From positions 62,001 to 126,000 of the forward strand of contig NZ_JAPWHW010000014.1 in assembly GCF_028369135.1 (NCBI RefSeq): a stretch of DNA of 64,000 nucleotides, read 5' to 3'. The notes below the pieces were generated by a model that saw only the letters and a program-made list of their open reading frames with translations, was not told where the DNA came from and made no database searches. This document shows positions 9,301-17,547 of this stretch, in pieces. Both the position numbers and the translations under genes were made by a program. Positions within the stretch are counted from its first letter, which is position 1. Each line of letters opens with the position of its first letter. The DNA comes from Roseovarius sp. ZX-A-9 (lineage in GTDB: Bacteria; Pseudomonadota; Alphaproteobacteria; Rhodobacterales; Rhodobacteraceae).

Positions 9301-9539
9301 AAGTCGGTAACACCTCGGGCATCGGAAGTCGGATCACGATCGAAACAGAGGCTGGCACCCAGGTTCGCATCATCAAGACAAGTGGTGGGTTTGTCTCCTT
9401 CGATCCGATCCAGGCGCATTTCGGCTTGGGCTCTGAACCGTCAGCCGCCCGCGTGACCGTCGATTGGCCCGATGGCGCGCAAAGCACCATGGCCGGCCCG
9501 GTACAAGGCAACCGCGAGCTTATTTTCACACGTCACTAG
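6306..9539 (+). CDS. Permease fused to FG-GAP beta-propeller and ASPIC/UnbV domain
   Basis: A 1077-residue protein. Residues about 25-405 are polytopic and resemble the DUF318/ArsP-type permease family. The signature is CVNCAAPIAQGL with Cys144 and Cys147, followed by LAALIASPSLN. A linker (about 410-485) leads to seven calcium-loop FG-GAP/VCBS repeats (DIDGDGWDE, DLDNDGALD, DLDHDGDLD, DINGDGHDD, DFDNDGEME, DLDQDGWQD, DYDRDGDVD). Between the fifth and sixth repeats is an insert with six cysteines (about 760-850). Residues about 988-1075 match ASPIC/UnbV (IKTSGGFVSFDPIQAHFGLG). The predicted form is a membrane permease carrying a periplasmic propeller; substrate unknown. No strong ribosome site precedes the ATG, so the exact start is uncertain. 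Codon use is less GC-biased than the neighbours, which hints at transfer. Confidence 0.85.
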   Translation: MAPSYDAVFHPNSFDFSEVIPLKQLQTDKRLHVSILFILLALYAFWFGSRYPALNEKALMGMRTETSGIAFDTLIEVLPGAGLLKAVFANTINWIYTNWKGMTFGVIFGAAMLTLLGLLPKRQFKGYFSNALMGTMMGAPLGVCVNCAAPIAQGLHEAGMRRETTLAALIASPSLNVIVVTMSFALLPLHLALIKLLAMLIFLLLVLPVLVRLLDRVVPAKPTADLAPTIRKNSLLRSIGEKIHLGVHSTVAQQRYLQALRWFLRTYAENFLMLVRITVPLMLLAGFAGAMIVTVLPVETLLSHVTFFDGRMGAFLALCLIAAFALFLPVPIAFDVILVSVLYAAGWRDYFAMTALLALGTFSIYSFLIVGRAMSYRIALSMSAALFCLSIAGGIVAWGAAPYAQSFRWEQVAAILQNAKPRQTVNEAAVLPDVTADIQETPAAVPVSRSRSTNLISHTGPGRVTVSEAPLESAAAPAVGNTAFARIDGADIGLDLIHDAAALKQIEPYTYFGGIAAGDIDGDGWDEIVMGNGPETGGLSLYMNRQGRFVRQDVSLGQIDGAFVNAATLVDLDNDGALDLFVSTFMEGAYIFRNIGGQFDPKEATRLPNRDALMMGAPAFADLDHDGDLDILAANWVGAAAVGFGADRRARDRILWNNGTSFEPMELPGVPGESLSTLIMDINGDGHDDILIGDDGFHSDKAYLNTGHHSYKLLRKSDGVMPYLGQATMSLDSGDFDNDGEMEVYLSQITQAKSSERQDYCNPEMKLLHGETADCETMLLDRSKLFAATNPLLPNCMTMQDPQMRAICGMYAHIRRAGLSGASYDCGQFPAGWPVMRRLCEALLPTQILPPAEIADDNARHDPLGYRADRSLLLSKTENGAFVDLSTQTHSDRPGWSWNAKFTDLDQDGWQDIFVATGYIPLPPYASNAFYRNTGTGTFSHMSSEYGLADAIPTTSYVLMDYDRDGDVDVIRAPSTAGVIVHRNDRPDGQGLWIRLRDEVGNTSGIGSRITIETEAGTQVRIIKTSGGFVSFDPIQAHFGLGSEPSAARVTVDWPDGAQSTMAGPVQGNRELIFTRH

Positions 9540-10020
9540 GAGATAACCGCCCGTATTCGGCCGCCCAGTCCATTGATGGTCTGAAACTCACGAGATCGTA
9601 CGTCTCAGCATCCAAAAGACATATCTATGAAGCACAGCATCTGAGCTGGAAGTGCAGATTGCGTGGCATGGGTGCCGGCAGGTCTCAACGGGGATCGACC
9701 TCGAGACCGCACCGGGACGGCCGTTGCTCGGATCGGCGCGCGCGGTTTTTCTTGGCCGCGAGCCGGTAATTTGATTGCCGAGATGCCGGTAATGCACCAT
9801 CATTAAGTTATGATCTATAGATACTGATCTATCAGGGGCATTCAGCTACGACTACCGTGGTCTTGTCCCGTGACCGAGGGAGGTTCGCGCTTGGTGTGCA
9901 CAATCCAAACGTTCTGCGATCAGAAAACCTGTCAGAAATTCACCAGACAAGAAAAACATATTCACCCCGAAGGGCCGTTGATGAGCAGCGCCAAAGCCCA
10001 TTCACGTTGAGAAGACCGAT
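9540..10020 (+). other. Intergenic, possible decayed coding remnants
   Basis: There are 481 bases without a convincing gene. One short open stretch on the plus strand at about 9631-9771 reads like the tail of a PaaI-type thioesterase (LEVQIAWHG, then ARAVFLGREPV before a stop), but it is too short to assign. The stretch next to the chimeric pseudogene (9780-10000) is AT-richer. The whole segment looks like a site of past deletion. Confidence 0.3.
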
Positions 10021-10545
10021 ATGACATCTGAAAGCTTTCCTCCCCCGCAAAACGCCTGTGAGAAAATTCAGGCTTTGGAAACGGAACTGCGATCAACCGT
10101 CACCTGTCGGATATCGACGGCCAGCGCCGTTCGCGAACAGCACGGGAATGCCCTGACATGGGGCGTCAATCAGCCGCCCGATCTGGTGGCTTTTGTCACA
10201 TCCACCCAAGAGGTCGCGCAGATCGTGCGCCTTGCGGCGTCGCATAGCGTTCCGGTGGCGTCAGTCGCTAACCGCTTTGGCGAGCAATGTGAGATTTTTC
10301 TCGATAGCGGTTTTCGTCGAGGCAGCGATATCGCAAAGGCGTTGTCGCTTGGGGCCAAGGGCGCGTTTTTCGGCCGTACGACGCTTTACGATCTGGCGGC
10401 GGGTGGTCAGGCCGGGGTCGAGATGGCGCTGCAAATGCTATCGGATGAACTGGAAACCTGCATGGGGCAGATTGGGTGTGCCCGCATTGCCGATCTTGAA
10501 CAGGCGACAACCGTGCAAAACGCGCCGTCTTCCGCTCCCTCCTGA
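10021..10545 (+). pseudogene. Chimeric remnant: FAD-linked oxidase N-terminus joined to FMN hydroxyacid dehydrogenase C-terminus
   Basis: A 174-codon open frame made of two unrelated enzymes. Residues about 18-80 (REQHGNALTW, PPDLVAFVTSTQEVAQIVRL, then ASHSVPV) match the start of the GlcD/D-lactate dehydrogenase FAD-binding PCMH family, just before its FAD-binding glycine loop. Residues about 83-165 (EIFLDSGFRRGSDIAKALSL, then GAFFGRTTLYDLAAGGQAGV, then MGQIGCARIADL) match the extreme C-terminus of FMN-dependent alpha-hydroxyacid dehydrogenases (LldD/mandelate dehydrogenase). Neither catalytic core is complete, so a fusion through deletion is the simplest reading. Both parent families oxidise 2-hydroxyacids, so the parents may have been operon neighbours. 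Activity is unlikely. Confidence 0.75.
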
Positions 10546-10594
10546 ACAGCACCGCCGGTCAGGGATAGCCGGATACACTCGCCGGAAAATCGGT

Positions 10595-11638
10595 TTAGCT
10601 CGCGACGCTTTCGTCGATCATTTCCACCGCAAGCGCGGCAAGGATCGGCACGGTCTGGCCGTATTGCAGCGCGGTCTCGGCGTTGGCGGCATTGCCGTCC
10701 AGATAGCGCCGATAGATCCCTTGCAGGATCGCCGTCAGGCGAAAGAACGAGAACGCCAGATAATAGCTCCAGTTGTCGATGCCCGGCAGGCCGCGATGGC
10801 GACAATAGGTGGCCACGTACTCGGCCTCGTCCGGGATGCCCAAAGTGGCGCGATCGACGCCGCCCAGCCCCTTGAAGGCGTTCTCATTGGGTAGCCGCCA
10901 CTGCATGCATTGATAGGCCAGATCGGCAAGCGGATGCCCAAGCGTCGAAAGCTCCCAGTCCAGCAGCGCGCGCACTTCGGCGCTGCCTTCCGCAAAGATC
11001 ATGTTGTCGATGCGAAAATCGCCATGCACAAGGCTGACGGCACCGTCATCCTCGGGCTGGTTCGCCTCGAGCCAGCCGATCAGCCGTTCGATATCCGGGT
11101 TCGTCTCGACTTCGGCGGCGCGGTATTGCCGCGTCCAGGTGGCGAACTGGCGGGCGAAATAATTACCCGGGCGACCGTAGTCGCCCAGCCCGCAAGCCTC
11201 GATGTCGACCATGTGCAGATCCGCCAGCAGCGCAGCCATGGCGCCGTATATCTGGCCGCGCAGCGCCGAGGTCATGCCCGGCAATGCGGGATCCCAATGG
11301 GTCACGCCCGACACCATCTGCATCACGATATAGCGTCGATCCAGCGTTTCGTCGGCGCCGCCCTGCAGCAGCATCCGCGGCACCGGAACGCGGGTGTCGC
11401 GCAGCGCGTCCATCACGCGGAACTCGCGGTCCACCGCATGGGCACCCTTGAGCAACGGGCCGGGTGGCTGCACCCGCAGGACCGCGCAACTCTCCGGTCC
11501 TTCCAGCAGGTAGGTCGGGTTCGATTGCCCCTTGCCAAAGGCACGCACCTGCGGCGTGCCGCCAAGGGACGGCACACGCGCCGCGATCACCGGGGCGAGC
11601 GCTGCGATGTCAGCAGGGATGGCGGCCAGATCGGTCAT
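10595..11638 (-). CDS. Phosphotransferase (APH/choline-kinase fold), ACAD10/11- or LvaA-like
   Basis: A 347-residue kinase-fold protein. It has the catalytic loop [12 protein letters not shown] (HGDxxxxN) and the metal-binding segment [20 protein letters not shown], as in the aminoglycoside phosphotransferase superfamily. Proteins of this branch sit next to, or are fused to, acyl-CoA dehydrogenases. They phosphorylate the 4-hydroxyl of hydroxyacyl-CoAs (LvaA in Pseudomonas putida, ACAD10/11 in animals). It overlaps the acyl-CoA dehydrogenase gene by four bases (ATGA), so the two are translationally coupled. It is the last gene of the minus-strand operon. The hydroxyacyl-CoA kinase role is inferred from family and context. 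Confidence 0.85.
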   Translation of the reverse strand: MTDLAAIPADIAALAPVIAARVPSLGGTPQVRAFGKGQSNPTYLLEGPESCAVLRVQPPGPLLKGAHAVDREFRVMDALRDTRVPVPRMLLQGGADETLDRRYIVMQMVSGVTHWDPALPGMTSALRGQIYGAMAALLADLHMVDIEACGLGDYGRPGNYFARQFATWTRQYRAAEVETNPDIERLIGWLEANQPEDDGAVSLVHGDFRIDNMIFAEGSAEVRALLDWELSTLGHPLADLAYQCMQWRLPNENAFKGLGGVDRATLGIPDEAEYVATYCRHRGLPGIDNWSYYLAFSFFRLTAILQGIYRRYLDGNAANAETALQYGQTVPILAALAVEMIDESVAS

Positions 11639-12846
11639 TCCGGCGCGTAGCGTTTCAGCATCTGCCGCGCCAGCGCATCCTGATGCACCTCGTCCGGGCC
11701 GTCAGCGATGCGGATCGTGCGGGCATAGGCGAACAACCCGGCCAGCACGGTATCCTGACTGAGGCCACCGGCGCCATGCACCTGTATCGCCCGGTCGATC
11801 ACGGTCTGGACCATCTGCGGGATGACGATCTTGGCCATGCCAATCATATCACGTGCATCCTTGTTGCCCAGCCGGTCCATCTTTTCTGCCGCCGCCATCG
11901 CCAGTAGCCTGCCCTGCTCGATCTCGCAGGCCGACAGCGCGATCTGCTGACGTACCACGCCTTGATCCGACAGAGGCTTTCCGAACGCATGGCGCGACTT
12001 CGCACGGCTGCACATCATTTCCAGCGCGCGCTGCGCCCCGCCAATGAGGCGCATGCAGTGATGGATACGACCGGGCCCAAGCCGCCCCTGCGCAATCTCG
12101 AATCCACGCCCTTCGCCCAACAGGATGTTCGTCGCGGGCACGCGAACATTGTCGAAAGTGATTTCGGCGTGCCCATGCGGCGCATCATCGGCTCCGAATA
12201 CGCTGAGCGGGCGGATGACGGTCACGCCGGGCGTGTCCATGGGCACGAGGATCATCGACTGCTGCTTGTGCCGCTCGGCGCTGGTATCGCTTTTGCCCAT
12301 CACGATCAGGATCTTGCAACGCGGATCGTTGGCCCCGGATGACCACCACTTGCGGCCATTGACGACGTAATCATCGCCGTCCCGGATGATCGACGCCTCT
12401 ACATTGGTGGCGTCAGACGATGCCACCGCCGGTTCGGTCATGCAAAAGGCCGAGCGTATCTCACCGGCCAGAAGCGGCGTCAGCCATTCCGCCTGCTGCG
12501 CCGGAGTGCCGTATTTGATCAGCACTTCCATGTTGCCGGTATCGGGCGCGTTGCAGTTGAACACCTCCGGCGCAATCAGGGAACGGCCCATGATCTCGGC
12601 CAGCGGCGCGTAGTCGAAATTGCTCAGGCCAGCGCCAAACTCGGGGTATGGGCACCAGAGGTTCCAAAGCCCGGCGTCGCGCGCTTCGGCCTTGAGCATC
12701 TCGATCACGGGCGGGATGGTCCAGCGGTCGGCCGCGGTTTCAACATGGTTGAAATATGCCGCCTCGGCGGGGATCACCTTGGCCTCCATGAACGCCGTGA
12801 GGCGCGATTGCAGGTCGGCAATGCGATCGTTTGCAGCAAGTTTCAT
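11635..12846 (-). CDS. Acyl-CoA dehydrogenase family protein (LvaC/ACAD11-like)
   Basis: A 403-residue flavoprotein. FAD and substrate motifs are [17 protein letters not shown] and [15 protein letters not shown], with [20 protein letters not shown] at the C-terminus. The GPDEVH ending is usual in the ACAD10/11-like branch rather than in classical short- or medium-chain enzymes. In the Lva/ACAD11 scheme this enzyme takes a 4-phospho-hydroxyacyl-CoA and forms the 3-hydroxy isomer. Coupled overlap with the phosphotransferase supports that partnership. It begins four bases after the stop of the SDR gene on the same strand. A plain acyl-CoA dehydrogenase reaction remains possible. Confidence 0.88.
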   Translation of the reverse strand: MKLAANDRIADLQSRLTAFMEAKVIPAEAAYFNHVETAADRWTIPPVIEMLKAEARDAGLWNLWCPYPEFGAGLSNFDYAPLAEIMGRSLIAPEVFNCNAPDTGNMEVLIKYGTPAQQAEWLTPLLAGEIRSAFCMTEPAVASSDATNVEASIIRDGDDYVVNGRKWWSSGANDPRCKILIVMGKSDTSAERHKQQSMILVPMDTPGVTVIRPLSVFGADDAPHGHAEITFDNVRVPATNILLGEGRGFEIAQGRLGPGRIHHCMRLIGGAQRALEMMCSRAKSRHAFGKPLSDQGVVRQQIALSACEIEQGRLLAMAAAEKMDRLGNKDARDMIGMAKIVIPQMVQTVIDRAIQVHGAGGLSQDTVLAGLFAYARTIRIADGPDEVHQDALARQMLKRYAPE

Positions 12847-12849
12847 GTG

Positions 12850-13614
12850 TCAGATCCCCGTAAGAGTTGCGCCGCCATCGACGGTAAGCGTGGTGCCAGT
12901 CATGAAGCTGCCCGCGTCTGACGCGAGCAAGAGAAGCGGCCCGTTCAGTTCCGACATGTTGCCGAGGCGGCGCGGGAACAGCTTGCCGATCAGTTTCTTT
13001 CCAGCGGCACTTTGGAAAAATTCGGCGTTGATGTCAGTCTCGAAATAACCCGGCGCAATGGCGTTGACGCGGATATCGTGCCGCCCCAGCTCTCGTGCCA
13101 TCGCCTTGGTCATGTGCAACACGCCTGCCTTGGCGGCGGCGTAATTGGTCTGGGTCGGCTGCACCACCTGCCCCAGGATCGAGGCAATGTTGATGATGGA
13201 TCCGCCTTTGCCGCGCTCGGCCATGATCCGGGCCGCGATCTGGGCGCAGCGCCATACGCCACCAAGGTCAGTCTCGGTCACCGCCGCCCAATCGGCCTCT
13301 TCCATTTCCAGAAAAGGCGCCGTGCGGGCAATTCCGGCGTTGTTGATCAGGATATCGACGGTTCCGTGCCTGTTCGCGAAGGCCGCAAAGGCAGTCTCCA
13401 GCGCCGCACGATCCGTGACGTCGGCAGGATGCGTGTCAGCGTCGATACCCGCCTCTGCCAGTGATTTCGCAACTTGTTCCAGCTTGTCCTGGCTGCGCGC
13501 GATCAGACACACCTGTGCGCCCGCATCGCCCAGAACCTGCGCAAAATGCGCTCCCAGACCCGAGGAGGCACCGGTTATGACGGCGATCTTGCCAGTGAGG
13601 TCCATACTCGTCAT
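12850..13614 (-). CDS. SDR family oxidoreductase
   Basis: A 254-residue classical short-chain dehydrogenase. It has the cofactor motif TGASSGLG near residue 14, then NNAG, the catalytic serine in IINIASILGQ, and YAAAKAG (YxxxK). The tail MTGTTLTVDGGATL is normal for FabG-like enzymes. The start is set at the ATG at 13614, whose ATGA overlaps the stop of the upstream thiolase gene. A longer upstream extension would simply repeat the thiolase tail in another frame. It probably oxidises or reduces a hydroxyacyl-CoA intermediate within this catabolic operon. Confidence 0.88.
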   Translation of the reverse strand: MTSMDLTGKIAVITGASSGLGAHFAQVLGDAGAQVCLIARSQDKLEQVAKSLAEAGIDADTHPADVTDRAALETAFAAFANRHGTVDILINNAGIARTAPFLEMEEADWAAVTETDLGGVWRCAQIAARIMAERGKGGSIINIASILGQVVQPTQTNYAAAKAGVLHMTKAMARELGRHDIRVNAIAPGYFETDINAEFFQSAAGKKLIGKLFPRRLGNMSELNGPLLLLASDAGSFMTGTTLTVDGGATLTGI

Positions 13615-14855
13615 TCCGCAGCCCCCACGACAAAGGACGCGATGGTCGTGGTCGATCCGCCGATGTTCAGCAGGCCGACCTTGCGCGCGCCTTCGACCTG
13701 ATAGTCCCCTGCCCGGTTCGTCACCTGCTTGTACCCGTCCAGCATCATCCGCACGCCAGTGGCCCCCACCGGATGCCCCATCCCGATCAGGCCGCCCGAC
13801 GGGTTGATCGGCAGGCGACCCCCATGGGCGATGACGCCTTCCTCGACCGCTTTCCAGCTTTCGCCCGGTGCGGTGATCCCGAAACTGTCGATCGCGGCAT
13901 ATTCGGTCATGGCAAAGCAATCATGTGTTTCGATCGCATCGAGGTCAAACGCGCCGCCGATACCTGCCCGGCCAAAGCATTCCTGTATGGTCTGGTTGAC
14001 CTGTGGCAACACGAAGCGCGAATTGCGGCTCTCTTCCAGCTTGTCGGTGAACAGCATCGGCGCGGTGCGGTGGCCCCAGCCGTCGATACGGGCCAGATCG
14101 CCCAGTTTCAGGCCATGTGCCTTGACATATTCCAGCGCGCGTTTTTCGGACGCCAGGAACACGACCGCGGCACCATCAGTGACCTGCCCACAATCATTGC
14201 GACGCACCTTGCCCTCGATCACCGGGTTGGCATCATCATCGACGGTGAAGCTATCGTCGTTGAACGTCCATTTGCGGGTCTGCGAATTGGGGTTTCGGCG
14301 GCCATTCTCATAGTTGATGCGGGCGATTTCCCCCAGATGGCGGTAATCCACCTCGCCGTATTTTTCGGAATAGGCGTCGTTGAGATCGGAAAACGCGGCG
14401 GGCCACATGTACTTGGCATCCTGCCATTCGCGACCATGCCACGCAGCAGCGCCCAGATGTTCTGCGGCGATCTGGCCCGGCACATTGCGCATGTATTCGA
14501 CGCCCAGAACGCACACCAGATCGTAACGCCCCGCCTCGATCTCGGCCATCGCCGACAGCATCGCCATCGAGCCCGATGCGCAGGCCGCCTCGTGGCGACT
14601 GGCGGGCACGCCCGAAAGGTCTGGATGCAGCGAGGCGAAGATGCCGCCCAGATGGCCCTGGTTGCAGAACAGTTCAGCCGTGAAGTTGCCGACATGGGCA
14701 CTTTGAATATCGCGCGGCTCCAGCCCGGTGCGCGCCAGCCCGTCCTCCAGCACTTCGCCCATCAGCGCATCTATCTCCAGCCCTTCGCGCGACCAGTTAC
14801 GGGCGAAATCGGTCTGCGCGCCGCCCAGAACATAAACGGAATTGCCTTGTGCCAT
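13611..14855 (-). CDS. Thiolase family protein (SCP-2/lipid-transfer type acetyl-CoA acyltransferase)
   Basis: About 414 residues. The nucleophile region is HEAACASGSMAMLSA, the second motif is ETHDCFAMTEY, and GGLIGMGHPVGATG supplies the conserved His. The C-terminal CxG loop of classical thiolases is replaced by NIGGSTTT, which is characteristic of the SCP-2-type thiolases. It should cleave a 3-ketoacyl-CoA with CoA at the end of a beta-oxidation round. The start is ATG at 14855 with GGAGG eight bases upstream; a GTG one codon earlier is an alternative. It lies between the ABC importer genes and the SDR and overlaps the SDR by four bases. Confidence 0.88.
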   Translation of the reverse strand: MAQGNSVYVLGGAQTDFARNWSREGLEIDALMGEVLEDGLARTGLEPRDIQSAHVGNFTAELFCNQGHLGGIFASLHPDLSGVPASRHEAACASGSMAMLSAMAEIEAGRYDLVCVLGVEYMRNVPGQIAAEHLGAAAWHGREWQDAKYMWPAAFSDLNDAYSEKYGEVDYRHLGEIARINYENGRRNPNSQTRKWTFNDDSFTVDDDANPVIEGKVRRNDCGQVTDGAAVVFLASEKRALEYVKAHGLKLGDLARIDGWGHRTAPMLFTDKLEESRNSRFVLPQVNQTIQECFGRAGIGGAFDLDAIETHDCFAMTEYAAIDSFGITAPGESWKAVEEGVIAHGGRLPINPSGGLIGMGHPVGATGVRMMLDGYKQVTNRAGDYQVEGARKVGLLNIGGSTTTIASFVVGAAE

Positions 14856-14858
14856 CAC

Positions 14859-15572
14859 TTAAACCTCCAGCCATGCTTTGCAGGTGTCATGGTCGATCCG
14901 AAGTTCTTCGGGGCTGCCACTGAACACCGTTCGCCCATGCCCCATGACATAGACGTGATCGGCGATCCGCATCGCCATGGTCAATTTCTGTTCGATCAGC
15001 AGGACGGAAACCCCGCTGCGGGTGATCTCGGCCAGCAGCTCTGCCACCTGCTCCACGATCAGCGGAGCGAGCCCCTCGGTCGGCTCATCCACCAGAATGA
15101 GGTCCGGGCCGGACATCAACGCCCGGCACATCGCCAGCATCTGTTTTTCACCGCCCGACAACACGTCCGCATCAGTATCGCGTCGACGCTCCAGCGAGGG
15201 AAACTGGGAATAGACCTTGTCCAGGGTCCAGCTTTTCGGCCCCGCGTTCGCGTGTTGCCCCAGGATCAGGTTCTGCTCGACCGTGAGGCCGGGAAAGATC
15301 GCGCGATCTTCCGGCACGTAGCCCACGCCCAGCCGCGCCATCTGGTGCGGCATCATCTGCGACGTCTCCTGGCCCTTGATGCGGATGCTGCCCTCGCGCT
15401 CCACGATGGCCATGATCGCCTTGCACAGGGTCGAGCGCCCGACGCCGTTGCGGCCCAGAAGCGCCACGATCTGGCCCTCGCGCACATCCAGATCGACGCC
15501 GTGCAGAACATGGCTCAGGCCATAATAGGCGTGTACGTCGCGGACACTCAGAAGGGGTGCGGAATCACTCAT
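14859..15572 (-). CDS. livF: Branched-chain amino-acid-type ABC transporter, ATP-binding protein LivF-like
   Basis: A 237-residue ATPase of the HAAT importer family. The Walker A is GRNGVGRST: the normally invariant lysine is arginine here. The signature is LSGGEKQMLAMCRALM, followed by Walker B LILVDEPTEGLAPL and the H-loop LIEQ. The other motifs are intact, so the protein may still be active together with the normal LivG partner. It overlaps livG by four bases, and the thiolase gene starts four bases downstream. The gene symbol reflects family position only; the substrate is probably an organic acid related to the operon, not necessarily an amino acid. Confidence 0.9.
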   Translation of the reverse strand: MSDSAPLLSVRDVHAYYGLSHVLHGVDLDVREGQIVALLGRNGVGRSTLCKAIMAIVEREGSIRIKGQETSQMMPHQMARLGVGYVPEDRAIFPGLTVEQNLILGQHANAGPKSWTLDKVYSQFPSLERRRDTDADVLSGGEKQMLAMCRALMSGPDLILVDEPTEGLAPLIVEQVAELLAEITRSGVSVLLIEQKLTMAMRIADHVYVMGHGRTVFSGSPEELRIDHDTCKAWLEV

Positions 15573-16312
15573 GCATCAGCTCCGAGATAGGCTTCTTTCA
15601 CCGCCGGGTTGGCCCGGATATCCTCGGGCTTGCCGGTCGCGATGATCTGGCCGTAGACCAGCACCGAGATCCGATCCGCGAGGCTGAACACGACGTTCAT
15701 GTCATGCTCGACCATCATCACCGTGCGCCCCTTGGCGATCTTGCGAAGGAAGGCGGCAAAGGTTTCGACCTCGTGGTGGTTCATGCCAGCGGTCGGTTCG
15801 TCAAACAACAGCACCGAAGCGCCGCCTGCAATGGTCATGCCCACCTCAAGCGCGCGTTGTTCGGCATAGGACAGGTTGCCCGCCATATCGGTCTTGCGCG
15901 CAGTCAGGCCGATTTCCTCCAGCAGGCTGTCGGTACGCGCGTCGATATCGCCGCAGCGCGAGGCAAACCGCCAGAAGCAGTAGCCGACGTTGCGCGACCA
16001 CATGAGGGCGCAGCGCAGATTCTCGAACACGCTCATGTTCGCGAAGATGTTGCTGACCTGAAACGACCGCGACAATCCCATCCGGTTGATCTGATATGGA
16101 CGCAGGCCGCTGATCCGGCTCCCGTGCAGCGTGACCGCACCCGAACTGGGGGCGAACTGGCCCGATATCAGGTTGAAGAGCGTCGACTTACCCGCCCCAT
16201 TGGGGCCGATGATGGCGTGAAATTCACCCTCCTCGATCTCCAGATCAATGCCCTGGATGATCTTGGCCGCGCCAAAATTCTTGTGCAGCCCCTTGATGGA
16301 CAGGACGCTCAT
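15569..16312 (-). CDS. livG: Branched-chain amino-acid-type ABC transporter, ATP-binding protein LivG-like
   Basis: A 247-residue ATPase with a normal Walker A (GPNGAGKST), the signature region LSYAEQRALEVGM, Walker B SVLLFDEPTAGM with the family extension NHHEVETF, and the H-loop MVEHDMNVV. The start is placed at the ATG at 16312 because it gives the standard MSVLSIKGLHKNF beginning and an ATGA overlap with the permease gene upstream. An in-frame extension to 16411 only re-reads the end of that permease. It pairs with the LivF-like subunit to energise the importer. Confidence 0.92.
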   Translation of the reverse strand: MSVLSIKGLHKNFGAAKIIQGIDLEIEEGEFHAIIGPNGAGKSTLFNLISGQFAPSSGAVTLHGSRISGLRPYQINRMGLSRSFQVSNIFANMSVFENLRCALMWSRNVGYCFWRFASRCGDIDARTDSLLEEIGLTARKTDMAGNLSYAEQRALEVGMTIAGGASVLLFDEPTAGMNHHEVETFAAFLRKIAKGRTVMMVEHDMNVVFSLADRISVLVYGQIIATGKPEDIRANPAVKEAYLGADA

Positions 16313-17547
16313 GACGTGCCTCCCTTTTGCGCACGGCGGGGGGCGGCATTGCGCCGGTTCACCGCCAGCCATGCCAGGCCAGAGATGCTCATGACAGCAC
16401 CGACAGTCCACGGCGTCCAGCTCTGTGCGTTGACCTCGGTCCAGAACAATTTCAGCGGTTCGCGCGGATCAAAGCTGTTGGACAGATGGTAACAAAGCTC
16501 AACCAGGATCACTGATCCTGCGGCGATCAGGAACACGACAGGTACCCAGCGCAGCAAAGCCTTTGCCAGACCGCCCCAGCCCGCACGGCGCACAGCGTCC
16601 GGCGTGTCCATCAGAATACCCGTCAGGCCGCGCGGCGCGAACAGGATGATCGCGATGAACAGAAGGCCATAGTAAAACAGCCATGCTTCGGTCAGCCGTG
16701 CCAGATTGATTTCCAGCAACGTCACGACCAATGCGCCGACAACAGGCCCCAGCACATAGGTGATGCCGCCCAGATAGGTGGCGATCAGCACGTTGGCGGA
16801 TGTCCGCAGACCCAGCACCTCGGCATTTGCGATCTCGTAGGTCAGCGCGAACAGGCTGCCTGCGACACCGGCAAACGTGCCTGCGATGCAGAACTGCGCA
16901 AAGCGGATCCAGTAGGGCGTATAGCCAAGATATTCGACGCGCTGCGGATTGTCGCGCACCGCGTTGGCCAACCGGCCCAGCGGCGTGCGCGACAAGAACA
17001 CCATCGCCGCCACGCTGAAAACGGCCCAGACCAGCACCAGCATATAGATTTCCTGCGGGCGGCCATATCCCATCCCTGTCAGGGAATAATCCACCATCCG
17101 GTCCGTCGACACGCCCTGTTCGCCGCCAAAGACGCTGGGGAACAGCATCGCCGCTGCCACGAACAATTCCGCCAGCCCCAGCGAGATCATCGCGAAGGTC
17201 ACACCGGCGCGGCGCACCGACACAAGGCCGAAAATCGCGGCAAGGATGAACCCCGCCAGCGCGCCGCCCAGCGGTACGAATTCCAGCGGCAACGGTACGG
17301 TGCCCTCACCGATCGCCGTGATCAGGTAGAGCGATGCAAAGACACCTGCCCCCAGATAGACCGCGTGACCAAAGCTCAGCAGCCCGGTCTGCCCAAGATT
17401 GACGTTATAGGACATGGCGAAGGTCGCCATGATCGCCAGTTGCGTCAGCATGACAATGACGAAACGCCCAGCCCCCAGCGACGGCAGCAGCAGTGCAGCA
17501 GCGAGGGCTGCCGCGCAGGCAAGGAAGATCACGAAACGTTTCATCAA
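16309..17547 (-). CDS. livM: Branched-chain amino-acid-type ABC transporter, permease LivM-like
   Basis: A 412-residue integral membrane protein with about ten hydrophobic segments. It has the LivM hallmarks SYNVNLGQTGLLSFGHAVYLG near the N-terminus and a NPQRVEYLGY segment. The C-terminus carries an additional hydrophobic pair (about residues 330-400, around AVMSISGLAWLAVNRR) that makes it longer than the common 300-350-residue form. It overlaps livG downstream and livH upstream by four bases each, so translational coupling is likely. It forms the translocation pore with the LivH-like protein. Confidence 0.92.
   Translation of the reverse strand: MMKRFVIFLACAAALAAALLLPSLGAGRFVIVMLTQLAIMATFAMSYNVNLGQTGLLSFGHAVYLGAGVFASLYLITAIGEGTVPLPLEFVPLGGALAGFILAAIFGLVSVRRAGVTFAMISLGLAELFVAAAMLFPSVFGGEQGVSTDRMVDYSLTGMGYGRPQEIYMLVLVWAVFSVAAMVFLSRTPLGRLANAVRDNPQRVEYLGYTPYWIRFAQFCIAGTFAGVAGSLFALTYEIANAEVLGLRTSANVLIATYLGGITYVLGPVVGALVVTLLEINLARLTEAWLFYYGLLFIAIILFAPRGLTGILMDTPDAVRRAGWGGLAKALLRWVPVVFLIAAGSVILVELCYHLSNSFDPREPLKLFWTEVNAQSWTPWTVGAVMSISGLAWLAVNRRNAAPRRAQKGGTS

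Noticed and set aside
9631-9771. Possible thioesterase tail
   Set aside because: Only about 45 codons, with a stop in front and no catalytic motif; the likeness is too weak to annotate.
13773-15590. A 605-codon plus-strand frame across the thiolase and livF genes
   Set aside because: Antisense to two genes with intact motifs and typical overlap junctions; no ribosome site or domain.
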